Below are positions 7,967-16,774 of a DNA stretch of 59,136 nt, in pieces (the first letter of the stretch is position 1; each line of letters begins with the position of its first letter). Under the pieces are notes generated by a model that saw only the letters and a program-made list of their open reading frames with translations, had not been told where the DNA came from and did no database searches. This DNA comes from an uncultured Bacilli bacterium (GTDB lineage Bacteria > Bacillota_I > Bacilli_A > RF39 > UBA660), in NCBI GenBank assembly GCA_934167875.1, contig CAKPMC010000009.1, forward strand, positions 1 through 59,136. Direction: 5' to 3'. The position numbers and the translations under genes are program-made.

Positions 7967-8533
7967 ATGAAAGAAGAAAAAGTAGGGCTTACTACTATGA
8001 ATTATATTTTATCTATTGGGGGTATTTTATTACTTAGTTTATTAATTATATTGCCACCAACATTTAGGGTTTTATTTAAAGCAGAAACAGAAAAACCTCA
8101 AGAAGAGGTTAAAAATTATCCGATAGTTACTACAACATGCCATAAGGAAAATATTGAGACTAATACTACTACTGATACTATTACTTATATTTTCCAACAT
8201 AAAAATAATGAACTTAAATCTTATACTAAAACAACTAAAAAGAATTATATAGATCCTAATGTTTATGAAACTGATAAACAAGATTTTGGACGTTTAGTAA
8301 CAGCTTTTAGTATTTTAAGTGGTTATAATTATGCAGTAACACCAAATGATGAAGAAAATTATTTATCTGTTCAAGAAAACTATGATTTAGAAATATTTAA
8401 AGCTACAATGATAGTTATACCTGGTAATACTGAACCAACTTCTGTTGCTTCTGATTATTTACTTAATCAAAAAATTAATGAAATAGAAAATAGTCTTACT
8501 AGTGATGGTTATCTTTGTAGCCAAAACGACTAA
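7967..8533 (+). CDS. Membrane-anchored protein with a conserved cysteine pair
   Basis: 188 aa. One membrane helix at residues about 13-31 leaves a roughly 150-residue extracytoplasmic domain. Only two cysteines are present, one 58 residues from the start (TTTCHKEN) and one four residues from the end (GYLCSQND), an arrangement shared with the lipoprotein at 101-577 and the protein at 14276-14758. The two could form a disulfide that ties the domain ends. The start has GAGGGGAT upstream. Its 3' end overlaps the convergent germination gene by 35 bases. I do not recognise the family; function unknown. Confidence 0.75.
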   Translation: MKEEKVGLTTMNYILSIGGILLLSLLIILPPTFRVLFKAETEKPQEEVKNYPIVTTTCHKENIETNTTTDTITYIFQHKNNELKSYTKTTKKNYIDPNVYETDKQDFGRLVTAFSILSGYNYAVTPNDEENYLSVQENYDLEIFKATMIVIPGNTEPTSVASDYLLNQKINEIENSLTSDGYLCSQND

Positions 8534-9563
8534 TAAATAGAATTAAATAAAACATTATAATGCTAATACTAGCAGTAAAATAAATCCATGATGGTATAGA
8601 ATAGATACTACTACACAAAATTAAGATAATACCAATAAGAGCTATAGTAATATGCTCTTTTTTTCTTCCTATTATATTATTAATTATACTTTTAATAAAT
8701 AAACAACCCATTATACTTATAAATAGACTATTTAAGATATTAAGAAAAGCTAATAATACTTCTATACGTTCTAATACATTTAAAAATGATATTTTCTTAT
8801 ATACAATCATATCAGGATTTTGATAAATACTAGCTAGTTCTATACCTAATACTGATATAATCATGATAAATTCTATTATAGTTAAAATAATAAATAAAAT
8901 TATAAATGTATAAGTAAATTTCTTAGTTTTTTTATTCTCTTCTATTTCTTTATTAGATATGATTTGTAGTAAAAATATTGGTATTATAGCTGATATAAAG
9001 TAAGTTAGGGAACTATTAGTTAAATTGTTTATTTTAGTAGTAAATAATGGTTTTAAATTAGATAAATCAATATATTTAACTAAACCTATAAAAGCAAATA
9101 GTATTAAAAATATATAAATGTAGAAAAATATTTCACTTAGTTTAGTAATAGTACTTATTCCTTTACTAGTAATATATAAAATAGTACTTATTAAAGTTAT
9201 AGTAATTATAAAAGTACTTATTTCTTTAATAACATAGTAACTTAAAAAACTAATTAAATGATTTAGAGAATACAAAGTGCTAATACTGATAGCTATAAAA
9301 ATAAATAAATTTAATATTAATTGAATAATATAGGGGTATTTTTTTTTAATAGTTACAATAATATTATCTTGATTATTTTTATTTAAATAAAAGATAAAGG
9401 CTTGGAATAATAGAATAATAATGCCACCAATAATAATACTAATTAAAGAATCGTTTTTACTTATTTTTATTAATATATAATAACCACTATTCATAAAGAA
9501 TGATACAAGTAGAAAAAAGGTTAGTGTTGCATATTGAAAAGAAGTTATTTTATCTTGTTTCAT
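8499..9563 (-). CDS. gerAB-like: Spore germination protein, GerAB/GerKB type
   Basis: 354 aa, ten hydrophobic segments, the size and topology of the GerAB family (amino-acid/polyamine/cation transporter superfamily). Starts MKQDKITSFQYATLTFF, where the ISxxQ-type opening is typical. In spore formers this is the germinant-binding membrane subunit of the GerA receptor, in the inner spore membrane with the A and C subunits. It overlaps the C-subunit gene by 14 bases and is the last gene of the A-C-B operon. Convergent overlap with the plus-strand gene at 7967. The germinant cannot be read from the sequence. Typical length, no visible defect. Confidence 0.88.
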   Translation of the reverse strand: MKQDKITSFQYATLTFFLLVSFFMNSGYYILIKISKNDSLISIIIGGIIILLFQAFIFYLNKNNQDNIIVTIKKKYPYIIQLILNLFIFIAISISTLYSLNHLISFLSYYVIKEISTFIITITLISTILYITSKGISTITKLSEIFFYIYIFLILFAFIGLVKYIDLSNLKPLFTTKINNLTNSSLTYFISAIIPIFLLQIISNKEIEENKKTKKFTYTFIILFIILTIIEFIMIISVLGIELASIYQNPDMIVYKKISFLNVLERIEVLLAFLNILNSLFISIMGCLFIKSIINNIIGRKKEHITIALIGIILILCSSIYSIPSWIYFTASISIIMFYLILFISRFGYKDNHH

Positions 9564-10536
9564 ATAAGTCTCCTTGTAAATAATTTTCTTTAATCATTAT
9601 GTGAAAGTTGATACTAAAAGTTAATTTTGATAATAAATTATCAGTTTTATTATAATAGTAGTAGTTATTTTTTTTAACTTTATCACATAGTTTTAAAACA
9701 TCATAATCCTTATCTTTATATTTATTTAAAAAACTAATTATATCTTCTTTTATTAAAGTCTTATAATTATTATCTTCCATGATAGTAGTTATAAAACGAA
9801 TATTAATATTATTATTTTTAGTAGTTATTATAGTTTGATTATCTAGAATGTTGTTGTTATTAAGATAGGTTTTTTTAATTTCATTATGAAGTAAATTTAA
9901 TATAATACTTTCTTTTTCTGATAATTGTTCAAAGATATGGTAATCTTTTATTAAAGTAAAACCACTAATAGTTAAATTGTTGTCGTAACTTATTGTTGGT
10001 AAGTAAGTATTTTTATCTATTAATATTTCTCGCATAATTGTTTCTAAGTCTTGGGGCTTAGTAATACCTGTTTCTTTATGATTGGTTTTGATCAAATTAT
10101 TTATATTTTTACTTGAAATTTGTTTATTCATAAAGTCTTTAAGACTTGTATCTTTTAGTAAAACAACATTAAAATTATTACGATATTCATTATTTTTTAG
10201 AAAATTATGAATTATTTCCATGAATTTATTATTTATTGAATTATCTGTTAATACTAGTAAATCAATATGTGATAGATATAATCTTTTAGGACTTTGCAAA
10301 TATATTTCGTGAAAACATTCTTCTAAAGTATCACCACTAGTTTGATAAGTAGTAAATTCTTCTTCTAGATCTTTATCATTTAGTTTTCCTTCTATGACAT
10401 TCATAACTAAATAGTATTTATTATCTATATAATCAATACCTAGAGTATCTACTATACTAAGTTCATTTAATTCAGTATAGGAACTACAACCGGTAAATAG
10501 TAAGATTATACTAAGTAAAAAAAGATATTTTTTCAT
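9550..10536 (-). CDS. gerAC-like: Spore germination lipoprotein, GerAC type
   Basis: 328 aa. Lipoprotein signal with lipobox LFTGC. The N-terminal region ELNELSIVDTLGIDYIDN is the usual GerAC opening, and ESIILNLL/GF...LI motifs follow in the middle domain. The family is usually about 370-400 aa, so this one is somewhat short, mainly in the last domain. It is the outer-leaflet lipoprotein subunit of the germinant receptor, processed by Lgt and Lsp. It starts 2 bases after the A-subunit gene and overlaps the B-subunit gene, so all three are cotranscribed. Confidence 0.87.
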   Translation of the reverse strand: MKKYLFLLSIILLFTGCSSYTELNELSIVDTLGIDYIDNKYYLVMNVIEGKLNDKDLEEEFTTYQTSGDTLEECFHEIYLQSPKRLYLSHIDLLVLTDNSINNKFMEIIHNFLKNNEYRNNFNVVLLKDTSLKDFMNKQISSKNINNLIKTNHKETGITKPQDLETIMREILIDKNTYLPTISYDNNLTISGFTLIKDYHIFEQLSEKESIILNLLHNEIKKTYLNNNNILDNQTIITTKNNNINIRFITTIMEDNNYKTLIKEDIISFLNKYKDKDYDVLKLCDKVKKNNYYYYNKTDNLLSKLTFSINFHIMIKENYLQGDLYETR

Positions 10537-10538
10537 AT

Positions 10539-11957
10539 TTATCTACCTCTTATTTTATTTTTAGTTAGTAGGGGATTTCTTTTTTTTAATTTATTGTTTG
10601 TATTTATTTTTAATATAGCATCTGTTTGTTCTGATTTGATAAATGGAGAAAAAGGTGCTAAGTATGGTTTAGAAAATGAAGAGATACTAGCAAGTTTAGT
10701 TATTAGTAGAATTAGACCTAAATATATGCCATATATACCTAAAGATGCAGCTAAGATCATTAAAAATATTCGCCAAAACCTAATAGCTGATGTAAGTTCT
10801 ATTGAAGTGAAAACTAAACCTGATATAGCACTAATTGCAACAACAATAATCATAATAGGGGATATTATTCCTGCTTGGACTGCAGCATCACCTAATACTA
10901 AACCACCTAATATTGATACGGCTGTTCCCATAGTTGATGCCATACGCATATCACTTTCTCTTAATATTTCAAATGATACAGTCATAATAATTCCTTCAAC
11001 TAAAGCAGGAAATGGAACTGATTCTCTTTGAGCTAGAAAATTAAGTAGGAGGCTTGTAGTAACAGAATCGTGATTATGAGTAGTTATGGCTATATAATAA
11101 GCAGGTATAAAAATAGCTATAAAAAAGGCTAACAATCTAATAATTCTAATAAATGAAATATTAATAGTTTTTTGATAATAATCATCTGGAGTATGAAATA
11201 AATCAATAAAAAAACATGGCATGATTAATACATACGGACTATTATCAACAACTATACAACATTTTCCTTCTAGTAGTGCCATACAAACAATATCAGGTCT
11301 TTCGGTAGTTATGATAGTAGGGAAAATACTGTTTTTTTCAACTAAATATTTTTTTAAATAGCCACTATCAATAATCCCATCCGTATCAATTCTTTCTAGT
11401 CTAGTAGTTACTTTTTCTATTAGATCTTTATTAACTATACCATTTATATAACAGACTCCAACTTTAGTTTGAGAATATTTACCAATTATTATATCTTTAA
11501 TCCATAAAGATTCATTTTTAATTCGTTTCCTGATTAATCCAAAATTTTTATTAAAATTTTCGGTAAAACTGTCTTTTGGTCCTCTTACTGATAATTCACT
11601 ATTAACTATATTAATTCCACGATCTAATTTACTTTTAGTTTCTAAAGCAAATATTTCTAAATCATTAATATATATAATTGTATAGCCATTAAAAAGTTTT
11701 TTTAACAAGTCTTGATAATCTTTGATAACAACACGATTATGACCAGGAATATTATTATATAAATATAAAAAAAGATTATTAATAATTAATTCTTTTTCTA
11801 CGATATAACTAATATTTTTAAGTATTATTTGACTTATATCTTCACCACTAGCTATAACTTCTGAATAAATAATAGTAATTTTTTGATTATTTATTAATAG
11901 TTCTTTATAAATTATATCGCTAGCGTTATTAGTATCTATTTTTATTTTTTCTATCAT
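10539..11957 (-). CDS. gerAA-like: Spore germination protein, GerAA type
   Basis: 472 aa, typical length. Soluble N-terminal domain of about 230 residues, then the family signature region RPDIVCMALLEGKCCIVVDN and five to six membrane helices that include PFPALVEGIIMTVSFEILRE, diagnostic of the GerA family. The C-terminus is basic (KLKKRNPLL). It is the first gene of the operon, with AAGGAGGACC upstream. It forms the oligomeric ion-channel subunit of the germinant receptor. The operon shares its upstream region with the divergent pseudopilin gene. Its presence argues that the organism forms endospores or descends from a spore former. Confidence 0.93.
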   Translation of the reverse strand: MIEKIKIDTNNASDIIYKELLINNQKITIIYSEVIASGEDISQIILKNISYIVEKELIINNLFLYLYNNIPGHNRVVIKDYQDLLKKLFNGYTIIYINDLEIFALETKSKLDRGINIVNSELSVRGPKDSFTENFNKNFGLIRKRIKNESLWIKDIIIGKYSQTKVGVCYINGIVNKDLIEKVTTRLERIDTDGIIDSGYLKKYLVEKNSIFPTIITTERPDIVCMALLEGKCCIVVDNSPYVLIMPCFFIDLFHTPDDYYQKTINISFIRIIRLLAFFIAIFIPAYYIAITTHNHDSVTTSLLLNFLAQRESVPFPALVEGIIMTVSFEILRESDMRMASTMGTAVSILGGLVLGDAAVQAGIISPIMIIVVAISAISGLVFTSIELTSAIRFWRIFLMILAASLGIYGIYLGLILLITKLASISSFSKPYLAPFSPFIKSEQTDAILKINTNNKLKKRNPLLTKNKIRGR

Positions 11958-12011
11958 ATTGGTCCTCCTTTTTTATTATGGGAAAAACTGGTAAATTAAT
12001 ACTAAATACTT

Positions 12012-12040
12012 TTGACTATGAAGTAAAAATGATATATTAT
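12012..12040 (+). promoter_or_regulatory. Sigma-A-type promoter of the pseudopilin gene
   Basis: -35 TTGACT (12012-12017), 17-nt spacer, -10 TATTAT (12035-12040), about 30 bases upstream of the pseudopilin start codon and close behind the divergent gerA-like start. Confidence 0.75.
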
Positions 12041-12072
12041 ATTATTAGAATAGTTAAGGTAGAGGTGCTTAT

Positions 12073-14274
12073 ATGAATAAGAAGGGATTTACTTTAGTTG
12101 AACTTTTAGGAGTAATAATTTTACTTGGAATACTTGCAACTATAGCTGTTGTTGGATATAGTAATTATTTAGGTAATTCTAAGAAAAAGGCTTTTACTAT
12201 TGAAGAGGAAAATTTTATTAGTGCTACACGTAGTGCTTATGCTGATTGTATTAGTAATAAAACGGATAATGATTTTTGTAGTAATCATCCTAATTTAGAA
12301 ACTAAATATACTTATCAGTTTGTTTATTTAAAAGAGTTAATTGATGATAATTATATTAGAGTTATTAAAAATCCTTATAATGTTGAACAGGCATGTGATA
12401 GTGAAAAGTCATATGTGTATGTTGGTAGTAAAAATGATGCAGATAGTAGTGTTAACAGTGATATAGCATACAAAGTTTGTTTGATATGTGGAGATCATAA
12501 AAGTAAAGATTGTTTGGATGATGATACTGATTATTCTTCTTTTGAAACTACATGTAAGGCATATTATGATACTGTTGGTGGAGAACTATATGATGGTGCA
12601 TGGACTGATAGAAATGTAGTTTTAGAGTTTGGTGCAAGTGGTAACTATCGTTATGGTATAAATGAATATAATTATAGTATTAATGATAGTGGTAGTTATA
12701 TAAAAACTGCTAATAGTAATGATAAGACAACTATTACTTTGAATAATGATGTTAAAAGTAGTAATTATAAGGTTTATGCTTTAGACGGTATGAATAAAAA
12801 AGGAACTATAGCTAATTGTGGAACTATTAACATAGATAAAGGAGTTATTAACAGTGTTAGTATTAGTGGAAAGACAAAAAGAGGAGCTAATGTAATTAGT
12901 AATAAATGGACAATGGAAGAAGTTATTTTAACAGCTAATGTTAATCCAAGTAATTCAGCTAGTGGTTATTTATATCAATGGTATTTGAATGGTGAAAAGT
13001 ATGGTAATCAAACTTCGATTAATACTTTAACTATTCAAGGATCAGGTACTTATCAAGTTGAAGTTACAAATAAATTAGGAAAGACGGTTATAAAGAGTAA
13101 TGAATTTATAGTTAAGGTTGATACTAAAAATCCTACTTGTACATTAAAAGCAAATGGAACTTTATATAATAATGTCTATACTAGTGATGTAACAATTCAG
13201 TTTGATACAGTGGCAGACAAAGAAAATGATAATTTTGATGGTAGTGGGGTAGTTAATAAACAATTATCTAAAGATATAGTTAATTATAATAAGGCTAATG
13301 AAATAATAACTGGAACTGTTACAGATGGTGTTGGTCGAGTTGGAACTTGTAGTGTTAGTATTACTAGGGATGATGAAATTCCTAATATAACAGCTCAATC
13401 TGATGAAAATAAAATACTTAATACTGATAATAAAGCAATAACTGATTATTTTGATATAAAATATGGCGTTAGTGGTGGAAATACAGTATGTAAAGTTGGT
13501 ACTAAAGTAATTAATAATGTAAATGAACTTACTTTAGGTATTAATACTGTTACTTGTACAGCTACTGGTAATAATGGCTTGACTAATTCAGCTACTACTA
13601 AATTTATTCATCAGTACTATGCTGATAGTAAATGTAGTAAAGGAAATTTGAATAGTAGTAAAACTAGTTGTTTAACTATTGATAATAATGGACCTTATTA
13701 TTGTCCAAGTGGTACTTTGTCTGGTAGTAAATGTATATTACAGGAAAAGGCTAGTGAGTCTTATTCATGTTCAAGTGGTACTTTATCTGGCAGAAGCTGT
13801 ACTTTTGGTCCTTCTGATAATGTTAAAGCTACCAAGTCATCTACAGAAAAATGTGATACTACTGAAGGTTGGACTTCTCAAATGTGCAAAGATCATGGTG
13901 GAGAATTTTCGCAAAGTTCTAGTTCAACTTTGAATGGTACAGGGCTTTGTAAATACAATTGTAAGATTACTACCAGTTGGACATGCCCTGATGGTTATAC
14001 GAGAAGTAATGATATTTGTACTAAAAATGATGAACCGGCTTCAGTTAAATATAACTGCTCATCATATGGCTTTGAGCTTTATGGAAATGTTTGTAAGCGT
14101 TGGATTGATGCACCTAGACAATCAAGTACTGATTATTATAAGCCTACCTATTCATGTCCAACAACGGGAACTAATACAAGTACTAATACTACAGTTTCTC
14201 CTGAGTTAGGTGAAGCTATTTGTCCTGTTAATCAATGTAGTTCAGTTCCACTTTGTACTTTTAAGGAGAATTAA
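12073..14274 (+). CDS. Large pseudopilin-like surface protein with Ig-like and Cys-rich repeats
   Basis: 733 aa. The N-terminus has a type IV prepilin signature: KKG then FTLVELL with Glu at +5, followed by a hydrophobic helix, so cleavage after the Gly and N-methylation by a PilD-type peptidase are expected. The body is far longer than pilins (150-200 aa). Residues about 290-345 resemble an Ig-like domain (YQWYLNGEKYGNQTS ... GTYQVEVTN) and a similar module follows. The last 215 residues carry repeated Cys units such as YYCPSGTLSGSKC, YSCSSGTLSGRSC and WTCPDGYTRSNDIC. Probably a surface-displayed adhesive or structural protein. No pilus assembly ATPase or peptidase gene is in the window. A small anchored protein follows one base later. 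Confidence 0.82.
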   Translation: MNKKGFTLVELLGVIILLGILATIAVVGYSNYLGNSKKKAFTIEEENFISATRSAYADCISNKTDNDFCSNHPNLETKYTYQFVYLKELIDDNYIRVIKNPYNVEQACDSEKSYVYVGSKNDADSSVNSDIAYKVCLICGDHKSKDCLDDDTDYSSFETTCKAYYDTVGGELYDGAWTDRNVVLEFGASGNYRYGINEYNYSINDSGSYIKTANSNDKTTITLNNDVKSSNYKVYALDGMNKKGTIANCGTINIDKGVINSVSISGKTKRGANVISNKWTMEEVILTANVNPSNSASGYLYQWYLNGEKYGNQTSINTLTIQGSGTYQVEVTNKLGKTVIKSNEFIVKVDTKNPTCTLKANGTLYNNVYTSDVTIQFDTVADKENDNFDGSGVVNKQLSKDIVNYNKANEIITGTVTDGVGRVGTCSVSITRDDEIPNITAQSDENKILNTDNKAITDYFDIKYGVSGGNTVCKVGTKVINNVNELTLGINTVTCTATGNNGLTNSATTKFIHQYYADSKCSKGNLNSSKTSCLTIDNNGPYYCPSGTLSGSKCILQEKASESYSCSSGTLSGRSCTFGPSDNVKATKSSTEKCDTTEGWTSQMCKDHGGEFSQSSSSTLNGTGLCKYNCKITTSWTCPDGYTRSNDICTKNDEPASVKYNCSSYGFELYGNVCKRWIDAPRQSSTDYYKPTYSCPTTGTNTSTNTTVSPELGEAICPVNQCSSVPLCTFKEN

Positions 14275-14275
14275 T

Positions 14276-14758
14276 ATGAAAAAGAAAACTAAGTTAGTTG
14301 CTTTGATTTTAATAGTATTAGCAATTTTATTAATAGTATTAGGAATTGTTTTAAATAATAAAAAAACAGATAATTCACCTAGCGATAATAACAAAACTAA
14401 CGATAATATTACTCCTAAATTAGGAATAGTTGTATGTACAAGAAATGCTGATGATAATGATAATTTCACTTATATAGAAGAAGATACTATAAATAGTGAT
14501 AAAGATGGTAATTTTACTAATGATGTTAGTAAACAGATATATAAGTATAAAGATGAAAATGTTTATCAGCAACTTAAAAATGGCCAAATTGATTTAAATG
14601 ATGGTACTGAAATATCATATAATGATTCAGAAAAAGCAATTATATATACTAAAATAATAACAGATGTTTATAATAGTAAAAATGAAAAAGTTGATATAAC
14701 GGTAAAAGAATATCAAGAGGCATTAGAAAATAATGACTATACATGTGTAGAAAAGTAG
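14276..14758 (+). CDS. Small membrane-anchored protein with a conserved cysteine pair
   Basis: 160 aa. The start at 14276 is chosen because AAGGAG lies seven bases upstream and it is one base after the pseudopilin stop. It begins with a basic start and a hydrophobic helix (residues 6-27), then a low-complexity Asn/Asp/Lys linker and a domain of about 110 residues. It has exactly two cysteines: about residue 54 (VVCTRN) and three residues from the end (DYTCVEK). This is the third member of the arrangement seen at 101-577 and 7967-8533. Cotranscription with the pseudopilin suggests a role at the cell surface. Family unknown. Confidence 0.75.
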   Translation: MKKKTKLVALILIVLAILLIVLGIVLNNKKTDNSPSDNNKTNDNITPKLGIVVCTRNADDNDNFTYIEEDTINSDKDGNFTNDVSKQIYKYKDENVYQQLKNGQIDLNDGTEISYNDSEKAIIYTKIITDVYNSKNEKVDITVKEYQEALENNDYTCVEK

Positions 14759-14776
14759 AAATGCTTTTCTTTTTGT
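14749..14776 (+). terminator. Rho-independent terminator
   Basis: 7-bp stem AGAAAAG/CTTTTCT followed by a T-rich tract. The left arm is inside the last codons and stop of the anchored protein gene. Confidence 0.75.
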
Positions 14777-14811
14777 TTGGTTTTCTGTATAATTAGATTG
14801 GATGTGATACT

Positions 14812-16050
14812 ATGCTTAATGAAGTATATGAAGTAAAAATTATTAAACAAGATCATTTTGGTAATGGGATAGCAAAGATAGATAATAAACTTGTTTTTGT
14901 TGATAAGGCATTACCTGGTGATATATGTAAAATTAAAATTACCAAAGTAAAGAAAAATTATGTTAATGGTAAAATTTTAGAAATACTACAATCATCTAAT
15001 TTAAGAGTTGATGTTAAATGTCCTTACTATGAAATTTGTGGTGGATGTCATGTTATGCATGAAAAATATGAGCAACAATTACTATTTAAAGAAAATAAAG
15101 TTAAGGAACTTATTAATAAATTTACTGGTTTAAGTGATATTAACTATTATCCAATTATTGGTAATAATTCTTTTTATTATCGAAATAAAGTTATATTTCA
15201 TGGTAAAAATCATAAATTAGGTTTTTATCAGGAAAAAACTAATGATTTAGTTGATATTAAAGAATGTATTATTACTAATAAAACTTTAAATAATATATAT
15301 TTAAAAATACAATCTTTTTTAAATGATCATCCTAATACTGATATAAAAAAAGTAATGTTACGAATTACGTCTTTGAATGAAACGTTAGTTACTATAGATG
15401 GTAATTTTGATAAAAGTGAAATTCTTCCTTATTTAGATATGGTGTCTACTGTTTATTTAAATAATGAATTAGTTAAAGGAAATAGTTTTATTACTGAGGA
15501 TATTTTAGGCATAAAGTTTATGATTTATCCTAGTTCTTTTTTTCAAGTTAATTATGATATGATGCTTTCTTTATATGGAATAGTTATTGATTTTTATAAA
15601 AATAATAACTGTTCAAGGGTTTTAGATTTGTATTGTGGAACTGGTACTATTGGTATGCTTGTTTCTAAATACGTTGATAGTGTTGTTGGAGTAGAAGTTG
15701 AATCATCATCTATTAAATCTGCAAATATATGTAAGAAATTAAATGATATTTCTAATATTGAATTTATAGAGGGTAAAGTAGAGGATAAAATAGATTTATT
15801 TAAAGACATTAATTCTATTATTGTAGATCCACCTAGAAGTGGACTTGATGTGCATACTATAGATATAATTATGAAATTAAATCCTATGTCAATAGTTTAT
15901 GTATCTTGTGATCCTGCTACTTTAGCAAGAGACTTAAATATATTAAAAGAAAAATATAATATATTAGAAGTACATCCTGTTGATATGTTTCCTAATACTT
16001 ATCATGTGGAGACAGTTTGTATTTTAAAAAGAAAAATTGAAATAGTTTAA
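14812..16050 (+). CDS. rlmCD: 23S rRNA (uracil-5-)-methyltransferase, RlmCD/RumA family
   Basis: 412 aa. N-terminal TRAM domain (about 1-58) for RNA binding, then an iron-sulfur motif CPYYEICGGC with a fourth Cys further on. The C-terminal Rossmann methyltransferase has DLYCGTGTIGM (SAM binding), DPPRSGLD and the catalytic segment YVSCDPATLARDL with its nucleophilic Cys at about residue 366. A C-terminal HVETV motif holds the general-base Glu. It makes 5-methyluridine in 23S rRNA from SAM. In Bacillota one enzyme often modifies both U747 and U1939; that specificity is assumed here. It could also be named by the TrmFO-independent RumA label. Single gene. Confidence 0.93.
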   Translation: MLNEVYEVKIIKQDHFGNGIAKIDNKLVFVDKALPGDICKIKITKVKKNYVNGKILEILQSSNLRVDVKCPYYEICGGCHVMHEKYEQQLLFKENKVKELINKFTGLSDINYYPIIGNNSFYYRNKVIFHGKNHKLGFYQEKTNDLVDIKECIITNKTLNNIYLKIQSFLNDHPNTDIKKVMLRITSLNETLVTIDGNFDKSEILPYLDMVSTVYLNNELVKGNSFITEDILGIKFMIYPSSFFQVNYDMMLSLYGIVIDFYKNNNCSRVLDLYCGTGTIGMLVSKYVDSVVGVEVESSSIKSANICKKLNDISNIEFIEGKVEDKIDLFKDINSIIVDPPRSGLDVHTIDIIMKLNPMSIVYVSCDPATLARDLNILKEKYNILEVHPVDMFPNTYHVETVCILKRKIEIV

Positions 16051-16110
16051 TGATTAACTTTATATATAAAGTAGATGGGAATAAATTTAGTAATAGAAAA
16101 ATTAAATATA

Positions 16111-16119
16111 TGTTATAAT
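16111..16119 (+). promoter_or_regulatory. Extended -10 promoter element
   Basis: TGTTATAAT (TG-n-TATAAT) about 60 bases upstream of the 193-aa gene. A -35 box is not obvious, as is common with extended -10 promoters. The leader then contains a small TTTCC/GGAAA dyad around 16141-16156. Confidence 0.55.
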
Positions 16120-16178
16120 AGAAAAAATATAAATTAAAAATTTCCTTTTAGGAAAAATAGAAGTGGTGGGGTTTTGTT

Positions 16179-16760
16179 ATGAATATATTTTCTGAAATAT
16201 GTAGTGGAAAAGAATATAAAGATAATTGTTTCTTTCAGGAATGGCATAAAGCTATTATTAGAGATTTTGAAACTTTTAAAACAATATTATCTAATTATCA
16301 CGAATCTAGTGCAAAAAAATTATTAATAGATAATATCTGTGATATTCAAAAAAATATTATGAATCCTTTTGATAGTCAAGATGAAATTATATTAAAAAGT
16401 ACGCCTAATTATTTTTTATTTTCTTTCTATTGTGAGAATGACGAAATTCCAACTCATGTATTATTATCGAAAGATTATAAAAGAATTTTAATTGCACATG
16501 AAGTAATGGAATGGTTTGATGTTGGTGACGAATATGATCAAGACGAAAGATATGGAATTTATGGATTTAGTATTTTTCAAATGGAAAATAATCAAGTATT
16601 TCATAGTGCTGAAGAGATAGAAGAAGGTACTGATTGGTATTACAATCAGTTTATGCCTTATGTAGATTTAAATAGAGATATAGATATTAGATATGTTGAA
16701 ATGAATTTTGCTGACTTATTAAAATGTGAAAGTAGTAAAGTAAAACAAATTAAGATGTAG
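16179..16760 (+). CDS. Unrecognised 193-aa cytoplasmic protein preceding an ABC exporter
   Basis: No signal peptide and no membrane helix. Acidic overall, with aromatic and acidic clusters (VMEWFDVGDEYDQDERYG, TDWYYNQFMPYVDLN). The start has GTGGTGGGG upstream. It lies 14 bases before the ABC exporter gene and so is probably in the same transcript. I do not recognise the family. It could be an accessory or self-protection protein of the exporter, but nothing in the sequence shows that. Confidence 0.65.
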   Translation: MNIFSEICSGKEYKDNCFFQEWHKAIIRDFETFKTILSNYHESSAKKLLIDNICDIQKNIMNPFDSQDEIILKSTPNYFLFSFYCENDEIPTHVLLSKDYKRILIAHEVMEWFDVGDEYDQDERYGIYGFSIFQMENNQVFHSAEEIEEGTDWYYNQFMPYVDLNRDIDIRYVEMNFADLLKCESSKVKQIKM

Positions 16761-16774
16761 ATAGAGGCGTGGTA

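Noticed and set aside
10594..11031. Plus-strand open frame inside the GerAA gene
   Set aside because: Antisense shadow of a well-supported gene.
13679..14209. Two open frames inside the pseudopilin gene in a different frame
   Set aside because: Shadows without ribosome sites; the pseudopilin frame is supported by its signal and repeats.
16040..16075. Terminator after the rRNA methyltransferase gene at the ACTTTATATATAAAGT palindrome
   Set aside because: A palindrome is present but no T tract follows, so it is not called as a terminator.
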